36,061 bases of DNA. Origin: Roseiarcus sp049513815. GTDB taxonomy: Bacteria; Pseudomonadota; Alphaproteobacteria; Rhizobiales; Beijerinckiaceae. The DNA lies in contig JBEKVR010000034.1 in assembly GCA_049513815.1 (NCBI GenBank), positions 1 through 36,061 on the forward strand. Direction: 5' to 3'. Shown piece after piece: positions 15,837-24,162 of this stretch (its first letter is position 1; the number at the start of each line of letters is the position of its first letter). A program made the translations under genes and the position numbers. The notes under the pieces were generated by a model, which saw only the letters and a list, made by a program, of their open reading frames with translations, did not search any database and was not told the DNA's origin.

Positions 15837-17349
15837 GAGCCTCTTCCATGTTTTGGCCGGTCGTGGCGAGATTGAGCAGACGATCCTGATCGGTCTCGTC
15901 GCTCGGCAGATCGGCGACGATCTTGCCGCGGTAAAAGACCAGAATGCGATCCGACAGCCCGATCAGCTCGAGCAAGTCGGAAGAGACCAGCAACACCGCG
16001 GCGCCTTGTTCGGCGAGAGCGGCGATCTCGCGGTAGATGTCGACTTTCGCGCCGACGTCGACGCCCACCGTCGGCTCATCGAGAATGACCAGGTCTGATC
16101 CCTGCACCAGCCATTTCGACAACACGACCTTCTGCTGATTGCCGCCGCTGAGCGAGCGAACCAGAGTCTCGGTTGACGGCGTGCGAATTCCGAGACGGTC
16201 GACGAAGCCGCCGACGGTCCTTCTCTCCTGGGACGCGTTGAGGAATCCCCACCGCGAGAAACGGTCCAGCGACGACAGAGAGGCGTTTTCGCGCACAGTG
16301 AGATCGAGCGAGACGCCGTGTGCGCGACGGTCCTCGGGCACGAGACCGATCCGGCGCGCGACGGCCGCGACCGGCGAGCCGAGCTTTACCCGCTCGCCGC
16401 GCAGCAAGATTTGGCCGTCGGTCGGCTTGGCGAGACCGAACAGCGCGCTGGCGAGCGCTTTGGCGCCGGATCCGACGAGACCAGTGACCCCCAGGATTTC
16501 GCCGCGGCGCAGCGTCAGCGAGACGTCGGAATAGTCGCCCTCGCGTGTCAGAGCTTCCGTCACGAGGAGCGGCGCGCCGAGTTGGCGATTGCGCGGCGGG
16601 AAGAGATCGTTGACCTTGCGATCGATCATCAGGGCGACGACGCCGGCGGTGGGCGTCGTGCGCGGATCGACGGTCGCGACTTCCGCGCCGTTGCGCAGAA
16701 CCGTGACGCGGTCGCAGAGCCGGCTGATCTCGTTGAGATAGTGCGAGATGTAGAGGACCGTCAGACCATCCGCCCGCAGGCGTTCGATGACGGCGAACAA
16801 GAGATCCGCTTCGCGCCGCACGAGCGCCGTCGTCGGTTCGTCGAAGACGAGCAGCTTGGGCTTGTTCAAGAGAGCGCGGGTAATCTGCACGAGCTGCTGT
16901 TCGGCCGACGAGATCTCGTTGATCAAAGCGGTCACGGGCAAATCGATGTCGAACGTGCGCTTGAGCGCCTCGCGCGACTCGCGGTTGAGGCGGGCGCGAT
17001 CGATGAACGGCGTCCCGGGCCATCGCGGCTCCTGGCCGAGAAACAGGGCCTCCGCCACGGTCAGGGTCGGCGGCAGCAAGCGATCCTGATGGATCATGTG
17101 GATGCCCAGCTGCTCGACCCTGTGCGGGTTGAGATGAGCGTGGGCGACGCCGTCGATTTCGATCGTCCCGGAATCGGGAGCGTGGATTCCGCCAAGCACC
17201 TTGATCAAGGTCGACTTGCCGGCGCCATTCTGGCCGACGAGGCCATGGACGCTTCCGCGCTCGACGACGAGCGTCGCGCCGTCGAGCGCTTGCACGCCGC
17301 CGAAACTCTTCTTGATGTCTCTAAGTGCGAGAGCGGGCGGAACGGACAT
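15820..17349 (-). CDS. ABC transporter ATPase 2 (two ATP-binding domains, ribose type)
   Basis: This 509-residue ATPase has two ABC domains. Domain 1 carries Walker A GQNGAGKST, signature ISSAEQQLVQITRAL and Walker B LLVFDEPTTALV. Domain 2 carries a degenerate Walker A (GLVGSGAKAL, without the lysine), signature LSGGNQQKVVLSKW and LVILDEPTVGVDVG. Loss of the second-site lysine is usual for RbsA/MglA-type ATPases. It energises permeases 2A and 2B. The ATG at 17349 lies 14 bases after the stop of binding protein 2, consistent with one transcript. ATPase 1 keeps the lysine in both sites, so the two importers have different histories. Confidence 0.9.
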   Translation of the reverse strand: MSVPPALALRDIKKSFGGVQALDGATLVVERGSVHGLVGQNGAGKSTLIKVLGGIHAPDSGTIEIDGVAHAHLNPHRVEQLGIHMIHQDRLLPPTLTVAEALFLGQEPRWPGTPFIDRARLNRESREALKRTFDIDLPVTALINEISSAEQQLVQITRALLNKPKLLVFDEPTTALVRREADLLFAVIERLRADGLTVLYISHYLNEISRLCDRVTVLRNGAEVATVDPRTTPTAGVVALMIDRKVNDLFPPRNRQLGAPLLVTEALTREGDYSDVSLTLRRGEILGVTGLVGSGAKALASALFGLAKPTDGQILLRGERVKLGSPVAAVARRIGLVPEDRRAHGVSLDLTVRENASLSSLDRFSRWGFLNASQERRTVGGFVDRLGIRTPSTETLVRSLSGGNQQKVVLSKWLVQGSDLVILDEPTVGVDVGAKVDIYREIAALAEQGAAVLLVSSDLLELIGLSDRILVFYRGKIVADLPSDETDQDRLLNLATTGQNMEEARVAAA

Positions 17350-17363
17350 GGCCGGTCGGAGCT

Positions 17364-18353
17364 TCAGTTGGTTTTCGTTTGTCCCAACGCGACTTGGGCT
17401 TCGCTCGCGTTTTCCTTGGTGACCAACAACGAAGAGATGAAGGTCGTCTTGGGCAGGTCGTGGTTGCCCGCGAAATAACGCGCGATGTTGTCGACCGCGG
17501 TCTTGCCGATAAGATAGGGCTGCTGGGCGACGACCGCGCCGGCGGGTTGCGCGGGATCCTTGACCAAAGAAACGATGTCCGGGCTGCCGTCGACGCCGTA
17601 GGTCATGATTTCGGTGCGACCGGCGGCGGCGAGCGCCTGCGTCGCGCCGACCTGCGGCACGTCCCACGCCGACCAGATCGCCTTGATCTGGCCTTTCGGA
17701 TATTTATTGAGCAGCTCAGTGATCTGGGTCTGAGCGTCCTGCACCGTGTTGGGAATCACTTCCTTCAACTCGGGATCGATGATGTGGACCTTCGGGTAAT
17801 ATTTCAGCACCGACTTGAGCTGGTCGTAGCGAATCGCGACTGGCGTCACGCTATAGAAGCCGTTGAAGACGACGATGTTGCCCTCGCCGCCGATGTCGGA
17901 CACCAGCTTCAACGCAAGCTCTTCGCCGATGCGCCAATTGTCGGAGGTCGTGACATTGGTCGCGTAGGTGGTGCCGGTGTCGAGCGTGAACAGGGGAATG
18001 CCCGCGTCGGCGATCTTCTTGAACGACGGCTCGAGAGCGCTTGCGGTGCCGAGCTCCTCGATGATCGCGTCCGGCTTCTGGCTGATCAGAGTCTGGATTT
18101 GGGAGATCTGCTTGGAATCTACATAGCCGGCGTCGAGACCGATCGCCGTGCCGCCAAGCCGTTTGATTTCGTCGAGAACGCCCTGATAGGCTTTGATGTT
18201 CCAATAGTGTTCGATGCCGATGGTGGTGACGCCGATCGTCTTGCCCTTCAGTGAAGGGACGTCGTCGTCAGCCGCGAAAGCGGCGTGGCCGCCCAAAGCC
18301 GCCGCAAAGACGGCGACGGCGAGGCCGCGGAAAAGCTTGGCGTCTGTGCTCAT
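17364..18353 (-). CDS. ABC transporter periplasmic sugar-binding protein 2
   Basis: This 329-residue binding protein has a clear signal peptide (MSTDAKLFRGLAVAVFAAAL then GGHAAFA, cleavage near residue 27). The mature part is a Peripla_BP_4-type domain with GKTIGVTTIGIEHYWNIKAYQ, SQKPDAIIEELG and IPLFTLDTG. The ATG at 18353 follows an AGGAGAAC site with good spacing; the longer open frame upstream is rejected. It is the first gene of the 16-kb minus-strand array, so its upstream region should carry the array's promoter. The ligand is unknown; a sugar, polyol or methylthio-sugar is suggested by the downstream genes. Confidence 0.88.
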   Translation of the reverse strand: MSTDAKLFRGLAVAVFAAALGGHAAFAADDDVPSLKGKTIGVTTIGIEHYWNIKAYQGVLDEIKRLGGTAIGLDAGYVDSKQISQIQTLISQKPDAIIEELGTASALEPSFKKIADAGIPLFTLDTGTTYATNVTTSDNWRIGEELALKLVSDIGGEGNIVVFNGFYSVTPVAIRYDQLKSVLKYYPKVHIIDPELKEVIPNTVQDAQTQITELLNKYPKGQIKAIWSAWDVPQVGATQALAAAGRTEIMTYGVDGSPDIVSLVKDPAQPAGAVVAQQPYLIGKTAVDNIARYFAGNHDLPKTTFISSLLVTKENASEAQVALGQTKTN

Positions 18354-18450
18354 GACTGGTGTTCTCCTTTTGCGAGGTCGATCTCGGCCTCTCGCTGGAA
18401 GCCCGATCTTGGGCGGCGCGTCTGGCATCCCTCGACCAAAGATTCACAAG

Positions 18451-18471
18451 ATTCGATCGATCGAATTTATA
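18451..18471 (-). promoter_or_regulatory. 16-bp perfect palindrome next to a -10-like box, upstream of the array
   Basis: ATTCGATCGATCGAAT at 18451-18466 is a perfect 16-bp palindrome about 100 bases upstream of the first gene of the array. On the minus strand it is immediately preceded by TATAAAT (18471-18465), a possible -10 element. A dimeric repressor bound to the palindrome would cover the transcription start. No convincing -35 was seen. Confidence 0.5.
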
Positions 18472-18598
18472 GACTGAGTGCGCGGACTCCGGCCCGCACA
18501 TCGGGTTGCAGAACGGACGCCGACGGGCGGCGCAGGAAGCTAAAAGCGAACCTGCGTCGCGTCAGCGGCACATTTAAGCTGTTCTAATTCGAGCGACA

Positions 18599-18615
18599 GT
18601 TGAGAAATGCTCAAC
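18599..18615. repeat. inverted repeat GTTGAG/CTCAAC
   Basis: A perfect 6-bp inverted repeat with a 5-nt spacer lies about 45 bases past the stop of the cystathionine lyase/synthase gene. It could form a weak hairpin ending that transcript, but no U-run follows, or it could be an operator for the array downstream. The rest of 18354-18660 shows nothing else I can name. Confidence 0.35.
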
Positions 18616-18660
18616 CGTGAAATTATCGAACCGCGCGATCGGGCCTTGCAGCGGCGAACC

Positions 18661-19836
18661 TCAGGCCGCTTGCAGCGCCTGATCGAGATCGGCGATGAGA
18701 TCGGCGGCGTCCTCGATGCCGACCGACAGCCGCACGAGTTGCGGCGTGATGCCCGCGGCGCGTCGGTCCGCCTCGGGGATCGAGGCGTGGCTCATCGTCC
18801 AGGGATGGCTGACCAGGCTCTCGACGCCGCCAAGCGACTCGGCGAGCGCGAAATAGCGGACGCGCTCCAGCGCGCGCACCGCCGCCGCCGGCTCGCCCTT
18901 GACGAAGAACGACACCATGCCGCCGCCGCTGCTCATCTGCCGTGCGGCGAGATTGTGCTGCGGATGGCTGGGCAGGCCCGGATAGTGAACCCGTGCGACC
19001 TTCGGATGCGCTTCGAGAAATCGGGCAACGGCGAGCGCGTTGGCGGCGTGCCGCTCCATCCGCAGCGGCAGCGTGCGCAGGCCGCGCAGCGCGAGAAAGC
19101 TCGAGAACGGGTCGAGCACGCCACCGGTGGCGTTCTGCAGAAAGCGCAGGCGATCGACCAGATCGCGGTCGTCGCGCACGATGGCCGCGCCGCCGACGAT
19201 GTCGGAGTGGCCGCTGACGTATTTCGTCACCGAATGGACGACGATGTCGAAGCCGTGCTCGAGCGGCCGCTGCACGACCGGCGAGGCGAAGGTGTTGTCG
19301 GCGACGGCGAGGACGCCGCGCGAGCGCGCCAGTTCGGCGATTCCGGCGAGGTCGGCGATGCGCAGCAGCGGATTGCCCGGCGTCTCGATCCAGATCAGCC
19401 GCGTTTCGGGCGTCAGCGCCGCCTCGACCGCGGCGCGGTCACCCGCATCGACGTGGGTGATCTTCAGTCCCGCCGACCGCGCGCGCACGCGATGGAACAG
19501 CCGCCAACTGCCGCCGTAAAGGTCGTCGGAAGCGACGATGTGCGCGCCATGATCGATCAGCTCGAGAACCGCCGATTGCGCCGCCAGCCCGGAAGCGAAG
19601 GCGAAGCCCGCCGCGCCACCCTCCATCTCGGCGAGCGCGTCCTCGAACGCCGCGCGGGTCGGATTGCCGGAGCGGGAATATTCCCAGCCGGTGTTCACGC
19701 CGGGCGACGACTGGACGAAGGTCGAAGTCGCGTAGATTGGCGTGATGACGGCGCCGGTCGCCGCGTCGGGTTTCTGGCGGCCGTGAATGGCGCGCGTCGA
19801 GAGGCCTTGGCCCTGGGGTGTCGTCGTTCCGGTCAT
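18661..19836 (-). CDS. cystathionine gamma-lyase/synthase (PLP)
   Basis: This 391-residue Cys/Met-metabolism PLP enzyme has YSRSGNPTR for cofactor phosphate binding, ASGLAAQ, DNTFASPVVQRP and the Schiff-base Lys205 in HSVTKYVSGHSD. It begins 2 bases after the cystathionine beta-synthase stop. That pairing points to the gamma-lyase step of reverse transsulfuration, in which cystathionine is cleaved to cysteine, 2-oxobutanoate and ammonia. Cystathionine gamma-synthase (MetB) is very similar and cannot be excluded by motifs; the beta-synthase partner favours MccB-like lyase. It is the last gene of the metQ-led operon. A different family member is encoded at 34651-35853. Confidence 0.88.
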   Translation of the reverse strand: MTGTTTPQGQGLSTRAIHGRQKPDAATGAVITPIYATSTFVQSSPGVNTGWEYSRSGNPTRAAFEDALAEMEGGAAGFAFASGLAAQSAVLELIDHGAHIVASDDLYGGSWRLFHRVRARSAGLKITHVDAGDRAAVEAALTPETRLIWIETPGNPLLRIADLAGIAELARSRGVLAVADNTFASPVVQRPLEHGFDIVVHSVTKYVSGHSDIVGGAAIVRDDRDLVDRLRFLQNATGGVLDPFSSFLALRGLRTLPLRMERHAANALAVARFLEAHPKVARVHYPGLPSHPQHNLAARQMSSGGGMVSFFVKGEPAAAVRALERVRYFALAESLGGVESLVSHPWTMSHASIPEADRRAAGITPQLVRLSVGIEDAADLIADLDQALQAA

Positions 19837-19838
19837 CG

Positions 19839-21248
19839 TTAGTCTTTCCGTCGCCTGAGGTGATTGAGCAGATCGATGCGGGTGATGAGGCCGAGGAAGC
19901 GGTCGCCGTCGACCACCACCGCGACGAAGTCCTTGTCGAACATGCGTCGCAACGCCAGGATTGGCGCGTCGACGGCGATCGTTTCGATGTTGGTCGTCAT
20001 CGCCGCGTTGACCGGCTCGTCGAAGCGGGCGGGATTCTCGATCACCGCCAGCAGCAGATCGGATTCGTCGACCAGGCCGACGATGCGGTCGCCTTCAAGC
20101 ACCGGCAATTGCGAGACGTCGTAGAGCTTCATCCGCGCGTAGGCGACCTGCAGCTTGTCGTCGGGCGCGACCGTCACCGCCGCGCCCAGATCATGGCGGC
20201 GGCCGATCAGGTCGCGCAGGTCGCCGGTCGCCGGCCGTTGGATGAAGCCTTGGTCCTCCATCCAATAGTCGTTGAACATCTTGGAGAGATACTTGTTGCC
20301 GCCGTCGGGCGAGAGGACGACGACGCGCTTCGGCGCCGTCTGCTCGCGCGCGTATCTCAGCGCGGCGGCGAGCATCGTTCCGGTCGACGAGCCGACGAGA
20401 AGGCCCTCGCGCTTCAGCAGCTCGCGCGCCGCGGCGAACGATTCCGCATCGCTCACGGCATAGGCGCGACTGACCCGCGACAGATCGGCGTTCAAGGGAA
20501 CGAAATCCTCGCCGATCCCCTCGACCAGCCAGCTCCCCGCTTCGCCCGGCGGGCGCTTCTCGACCACGTCCTTGAGGATCGAGCCGGCCGGATCGGCGAG
20601 AATGATTTCGGTCGCCGGCGAACGCTCGGCGAAGAAGCGGCTGAGGCCAGTCAGCGTGCCGCCCGAACCGACGCCGCAGACGATCGCGTCGACCTTCCCC
20701 TCGAGCTGGGCGAAGATCTCGGGTCCGGTTCCGGTTTGGTGAGCAAGCGGATTGGCGGGATTGGCGAACTGGTTGATGAAGATCGCGCCCGGCGTCGCCG
20801 CGGCGAGCCGCTCCGCCTTGTCCTGGTAATATTCCGGGTGGCCCTTGCCGACGTCGGAGCGCGTGAGGATCACCTCAGCGCCCATCGCCCTGAGGTGAAA
20901 AATCTTCTCGCGGCTCATCTTGTCGGGAATGACGAGAATCAGCCGGTAGCCCTTGGCGGCCGAGACCAGCGCCAGCCCGAGGCCGGTGTTGCCCGCCGTC
21001 GCCTCGACGATGACGCCGCCGGGCTTCAGCCGCCCGTCCTGCTCGGCCGCCTCGATCATCGCTAGCGCAGGACGATCCTTGATCGAACCGCCGGGGTTGG
21101 CGCTCTCGAGCTTGAGAAACAATTGGCACGAGCCGGCGTCGAGCTTGGTGATCTCGACGATCGGCGTGTTGCCGATCAGCGCCAGCGGGTCCCTGGCCGG
21201 ACGCGGCGGCGCCGAAGCGTCGGCGGCGAGGTTGAACGGCAGCGTCAT
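19839..21248 (-). CDS. cystathionine beta-synthase with C-terminal CBS domains
   Basis: This 469-residue enzyme combines a PLP fold type II domain with tandem CBS modules. The catalytic Lys57 is in NPGGSIKDRPAL, followed by EATAGNTGLGLAL and GVGSGGTLTGL. After about residue 335 come the paired regulatory CBS domains (VTVAPDDKLQVAYARM then DVSQLPVLEGDRIVGLVDE, and MTTNIETIAVDAP then FVAVVVDGDRFLGLITRIDLL), which bind adenine compounds such as SAM in relatives. It condenses homocysteine (or O-acetylserine plus homocysteine, as in MccA) to cystathionine. No N-terminal haem domain is present, as expected in bacteria. The ATG at 21248 is used; the frame extends upstream without homology. The gene sits between metI and the lyase. 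Confidence 0.9.
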   Translation of the reverse strand: MTLPFNLAADASAPPRPARDPLALIGNTPIVEITKLDAGSCQLFLKLESANPGGSIKDRPALAMIEAAEQDGRLKPGGVIVEATAGNTGLGLALVSAAKGYRLILVIPDKMSREKIFHLRAMGAEVILTRSDVGKGHPEYYQDKAERLAAATPGAIFINQFANPANPLAHQTGTGPEIFAQLEGKVDAIVCGVGSGGTLTGLSRFFAERSPATEIILADPAGSILKDVVEKRPPGEAGSWLVEGIGEDFVPLNADLSRVSRAYAVSDAESFAAARELLKREGLLVGSSTGTMLAAALRYAREQTAPKRVVVLSPDGGNKYLSKMFNDYWMEDQGFIQRPATGDLRDLIGRRHDLGAAVTVAPDDKLQVAYARMKLYDVSQLPVLEGDRIVGLVDESDLLLAVIENPARFDEPVNAAMTTNIETIAVDAPILALRRMFDKDFVAVVVDGDRFLGLITRIDLLNHLRRRKD

Positions 21249-21322
21249 GGCGGGGTCCGTGTTGGCGTTAGGCGACGTCGTCACTGGCGTAAGAGGCCGA
21301 AGAGATCGGCGCGGCGTTGTCG

Positions 21323-21997
21323 CTAAGGCTCGGCGCGGAACCTGCCGCTCTTGTCGAGCCGCATCGCCGTCCAGTCGCCGACCCATTGCAGCGCGCACAC
21401 CAGCGCAATGAGAACGAGGACGACGACGATCATGACGTCGGTCTCGAAGCGCTGATAGCCGTAGCGGATCGCCAGATCGCCAAGTCCGCCCGAGCCGACC
21501 GCCCCCGCCATGGCGGAGGCGCCGATCAACGTCACCAAGGTCACCGTGAACCCGGCCGCCAGACCCGGCAGCGCCTCGGGAATCAGCACTTCGTTGACGA
21601 TGGTCCAGCGGTTGCCCCCCATCGCCCGCGCCGCCTCGATCAATCCGGGATCGACCTCGCGGAACGACAGTTCGGCGATGCGGGCGTAATAGGGGATCGC
21701 CGCAATCGACAGCGGCACGATGGCGGCGGCGACGCCGATCGACGTGCCGACGATGAGTCGCGTCAGGGGAATGACGGCGACCAGAAGGATGATGAACGGG
21801 ATCGACCGGCCCGCGTTGACGATCGCGCCGACGACCCGGTTAAGTGGAATCTGCTGCCAAATGCCGCCCCTGTCGGTGGCGACCAGCAGCAGCCCGAGCG
21901 GCAGCCCGAGCGCCAGCGAAATGCCGCCCGCGGCGACCGTCATGACGACGGTCTCGAGCAAGGATTGCCAGAGCAGCTCAATCATCGTCGACGACAT
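21323..21997 (-). CDS. metI: methionine ABC transporter permease
   Basis: MetI is the inner-membrane channel of the MetNIQ importer for methionine and related sulfur compounds. The 224-residue protein has five or so membrane helices and strong family blocks: AIVNAGRSIPFIILLVAVIP, RLIVGTSIGVAAAIVPL, and the ATPase-coupling EAARAMGG followed by VLIPEALPGL. The ATG at 21997 gives a length close to E. coli MetI and overlaps the metN 3' end by 20 bases; an in-frame ATG at 21985 is an alternative. The order metQ, dioxygenase, metN, metI is unusual because another enzyme is inserted in the transporter operon. Confidence 0.92.
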   Translation of the reverse strand: MSSTMIELLWQSLLETVVMTVAAGGISLALGLPLGLLLVATDRGGIWQQIPLNRVVGAIVNAGRSIPFIILLVAVIPLTRLIVGTSIGVAAAIVPLSIAAIPYYARIAELSFREVDPGLIEAARAMGGNRWTIVNEVLIPEALPGLAAGFTVTLVTLIGASAMAGAVGSGGLGDLAIRYGYQRFETDVMIVVVLVLIALVCALQWVGDWTAMRLDKSGRFRAEP

Positions 21998-23072
21998 GAC
22001 CGAGCGCCTCCACTTCGCTGGCGCGCTGACGCAGGAATTCGAGCGCCGTCGCAAAATCCGTTTGGTTCTGGCCGTCGAGCTCGAGGAAGAGCGCGCCGAC
22101 CGCCCTGCCCTGCACCGTGTCGACGCCCCCGTGCAGCAGCGACGCGCGCGCGCCGACGGCGAGCGCAAGCTCCGCCAGCAGCGGCTCGCGCGCCGGGTCG
22201 CCGACGACGACCACCTTCAGCACCGTGCGCCTGCCGAGGCCGGGGACGAGGCGCGCCGCAAGCGCTTCGGGCAGGCTCGGCTGAAAGGCGCGCAACAGAC
22301 TGCGCGTCGTCGCCGCTCGCGGCGTCGCGAAGACCCGCCAAACCGGCCCCTGCTCGACGATCCGGCCGCCGTCGAGCACCGCAACACGGTCGGCGATCGC
22401 CCGCACCGCGCCCATCTCATGGGTGATCAGAAGAATAGTCAGATCGAGGGCGCGGTTGATGTCCTTCAACAGGGCGAGAATGGAGTCGGTGGTCTCGGGA
22501 TCCAGAGCTGAGGTTGCTTCGTCCGACAGCAGCAGCGCCGGTCGCGCCGCCAGGGCGCGCGCGATGCCGACGCGCTGCTTCTGCCCGCCGGAGAGCTGGG
22601 CCGGATAGGCGTCGCCCTTATCGGCGAGACCAACGAGGTCGAGCAGCTCGGCGACGCGGGCGCGGCGGACGGCGCGCTTCTGGCCTTCGATCTTAAGCGG
22701 CAGGGCGATGTTGTCGGCCACCGTCTTGGCCGACAGCAGATTGAAATGCTGGAAGATCATGCCGATCCGGCGGCGCAGCGGCTGCAGCTCGCGCTCGCCC
22801 AGGCCGACGATCGAGCGTCCGTCGACCTCGACTTCGCCGCTGTCGGGTCGCTCGAGCCCGTTGAGGCAGCGAATGAGCGTCGACTTGCCAGCGCCGCTGC
22901 GGCCAATGAGACCGAGCACTTCGCCGCGGCGGATCGTCAGCGAGACCCGATCGAGGGCGGCCGTCACGCCGAACCGTTTGGTCACGGCGTTCAGCCGAAC
23001 GACGGGCGGCTCGTCCGAATCGGCGGACGGGTCGATCGTCAGCGGGTCAAACGTCCCGGTCAGCGCGTTCAT
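21978..23072 (-). CDS. metN: methionine ABC transporter ATP-binding protein
   Basis: This 364-residue protein is a MetN ATPase: Walker A GRSGAGKST, Q-loop IFQHFNLL, signature LSGGQKQRVGIARAL, Walker B LLLSDEATSALDP, and a C-terminal NIL-type regulatory domain (about 285-360), which in MetN senses intracellular methionine and shuts down transport. The N-terminus has about 25 extra residues (MNALTGTFDPLTIDPSADSD) before the ABC domain. The ATG at 23072 overlaps the upstream dioxygenase stop by ATGA, which supports this start over the long open frame further upstream. It couples to MetI and the binding protein at 24163-25038. Confidence 0.93.
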   Translation of the reverse strand: MNALTGTFDPLTIDPSADSDEPPVVRLNAVTKRFGVTAALDRVSLTIRRGEVLGLIGRSGAGKSTLIRCLNGLERPDSGEVEVDGRSIVGLGERELQPLRRRIGMIFQHFNLLSAKTVADNIALPLKIEGQKRAVRRARVAELLDLVGLADKGDAYPAQLSGGQKQRVGIARALAARPALLLSDEATSALDPETTDSILALLKDINRALDLTILLITHEMGAVRAIADRVAVLDGGRIVEQGPVWRVFATPRAATTRSLLRAFQPSLPEALAARLVPGLGRRTVLKVVVVGDPAREPLLAELALAVGARASLLHGGVDTVQGRAVGALFLELDGQNQTDFATALEFLRQRASEVEALGHVVDDD

Positions 23073-24079
23073 GCGGCGCTCTCGCGCAGCAACGCATGGC
23101 CGCCGACAGCCGACGAGTCGTGGGCCGTCGCGCTCGAATAGAGCCGGGGATCGATGGGGCGGAAGCCCTTGGCGTTGAGCGTCAGGCGAAGCAGCAGCCG
23201 CTTGCGGTCGGCCTCCGACCAATCCTCGAACCGCGAGCGCGCGTGCAAGGTGGTGAGATTGTTCAACAGCAGCACCTCGCCGGGCTCGAGGCGAAACGCC
23301 GTCTTCACCCGTTCGCCGTAGCGTTCGAGCGCATCCATCGCCTCGACCAGCTGCGAATCGCCGTCGTCCGCGGCGCCGAGGTCGTCGGCGAGGTAGGGCG
23401 GCGCGTAACGTACGCTGAGAGCTCGCCCGGCGGTCGAGAAGACCGGAACACGGCGCGCCGCAGTCGTCGGCTCGCCATGCGTCCCCGCGGCGCGCCGATG
23501 GTTGCGCGCGCCGCGATAGAGCGCCGGCAGGAGATCGGGCCGCTCGCGCAGGAAGAGATTGTGGACGGCGAAGGCGCTGGCGACCGAAGTGTCGCCGCCG
23601 CGCCGCGCGGCGCGCACCGCCATCAAGGCGACCATGTCGCAGGCGTTGGTATGGAAGCAAAGCGGCCCGGCGCCGGCGCCGTGGCGCGCTCTCGATGCCG
23701 ACTCGTCCGCGCTGGTCGCGACGTTGGCGAGTTCGCCCTGCCAATGCTCGCCGGCGAGGCGCGAGCCCAGCTCCCACAAGACAAGCTTCAAAGTCTCAAG
23801 CGGCGCGCCGTCGACGGGAAATCCCCTGACGACGGCGAAGCCGCGGCCGTCGCGAACTTCGGCGAACGGCGCCGCGAGCGCAGCCGCGAACTCGGTGTCG
23901 AAGAATTGCCTGCGATCGAAGGCGTCGATCGGCCGCCTGCATTCGGCAAGCGCGCCGGCGCGCTCCATCAGGCGGTGGACTGCTGGCAACGGCAGACGAA
24001 CGACCCAATCCTCTTTGTCGGGCAGTTCGTCGCCGATCCAGGCGCGACGATCGACGACGTACGGATAGAACGGCGTCAT
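23069..24079 (-). CDS. TauD/TfdA-like Fe(II)/2-oxoglutarate dioxygenase family protein
   Basis: This 336-residue protein resembles TauD/TfdA-family dioxygenases, with GFAVVRGFPVD, a jelly-roll core, LLLNNLTTLHARSRFEDW carrying the distal His279, and RKRLLLRLTL carrying the likely 2-oxoglutarate arginine. The first metal motif reads FHTNACD: His143 is present, but the residue expected to be Asp/Glu two places later is Asn145. That may weaken iron binding or indicate altered chemistry. The ATG at 24079 is preferred to 24088 because it leaves 9 bases after the GGAAG site. It lies between metQ and metN and overlaps metN by ATGA, suggesting it acts on something the transporter imports. The substrate is unknown; a sulfonate or sulfoxide is only a guess. 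Confidence 0.8.
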   Translation of the reverse strand: MTPFYPYVVDRRAWIGDELPDKEDWVVRLPLPAVHRLMERAGALAECRRPIDAFDRRQFFDTEFAAALAAPFAEVRDGRGFAVVRGFPVDGAPLETLKLVLWELGSRLAGEHWQGELANVATSADESASRARHGAGAGPLCFHTNACDMVALMAVRAARRGGDTSVASAFAVHNLFLRERPDLLPALYRGARNHRRAAGTHGEPTTAARRVPVFSTAGRALSVRYAPPYLADDLGAADDGDSQLVEAMDALERYGERVKTAFRLEPGEVLLLNNLTTLHARSRFEDWSEADRKRLLLRLTLNAKGFRPIDPRLYSSATAHDSSAVGGHALLRESAA

Positions 24080-24100
24080 GGCCAGCATCTTCCGTTCAGG

Positions 24101-24155
24101 CGGCCTCCTCGCCGGCCCGGGCGGCGGGAGAACGCCCGGGCGCGCGAGGAAGCCG
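24101..24155 (-). other. strong two-part hairpin between metQ and the dioxygenase gene
   Basis: Arms 24101-24112 and 24144-24155 pair over 12 positions with one mismatch. After a 2x2 internal loop, arms GCCCGGGCG (24115-24123) and CGCCCGGGC (24133-24141) pair perfectly around a 9-nt loop. No U-run follows on the minus strand, so it is more likely a stability or attenuation element that raises binding-protein mRNA over the downstream genes than a true terminator. Confidence 0.7.
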
Positions 24156-24162
24156 ACGGACC

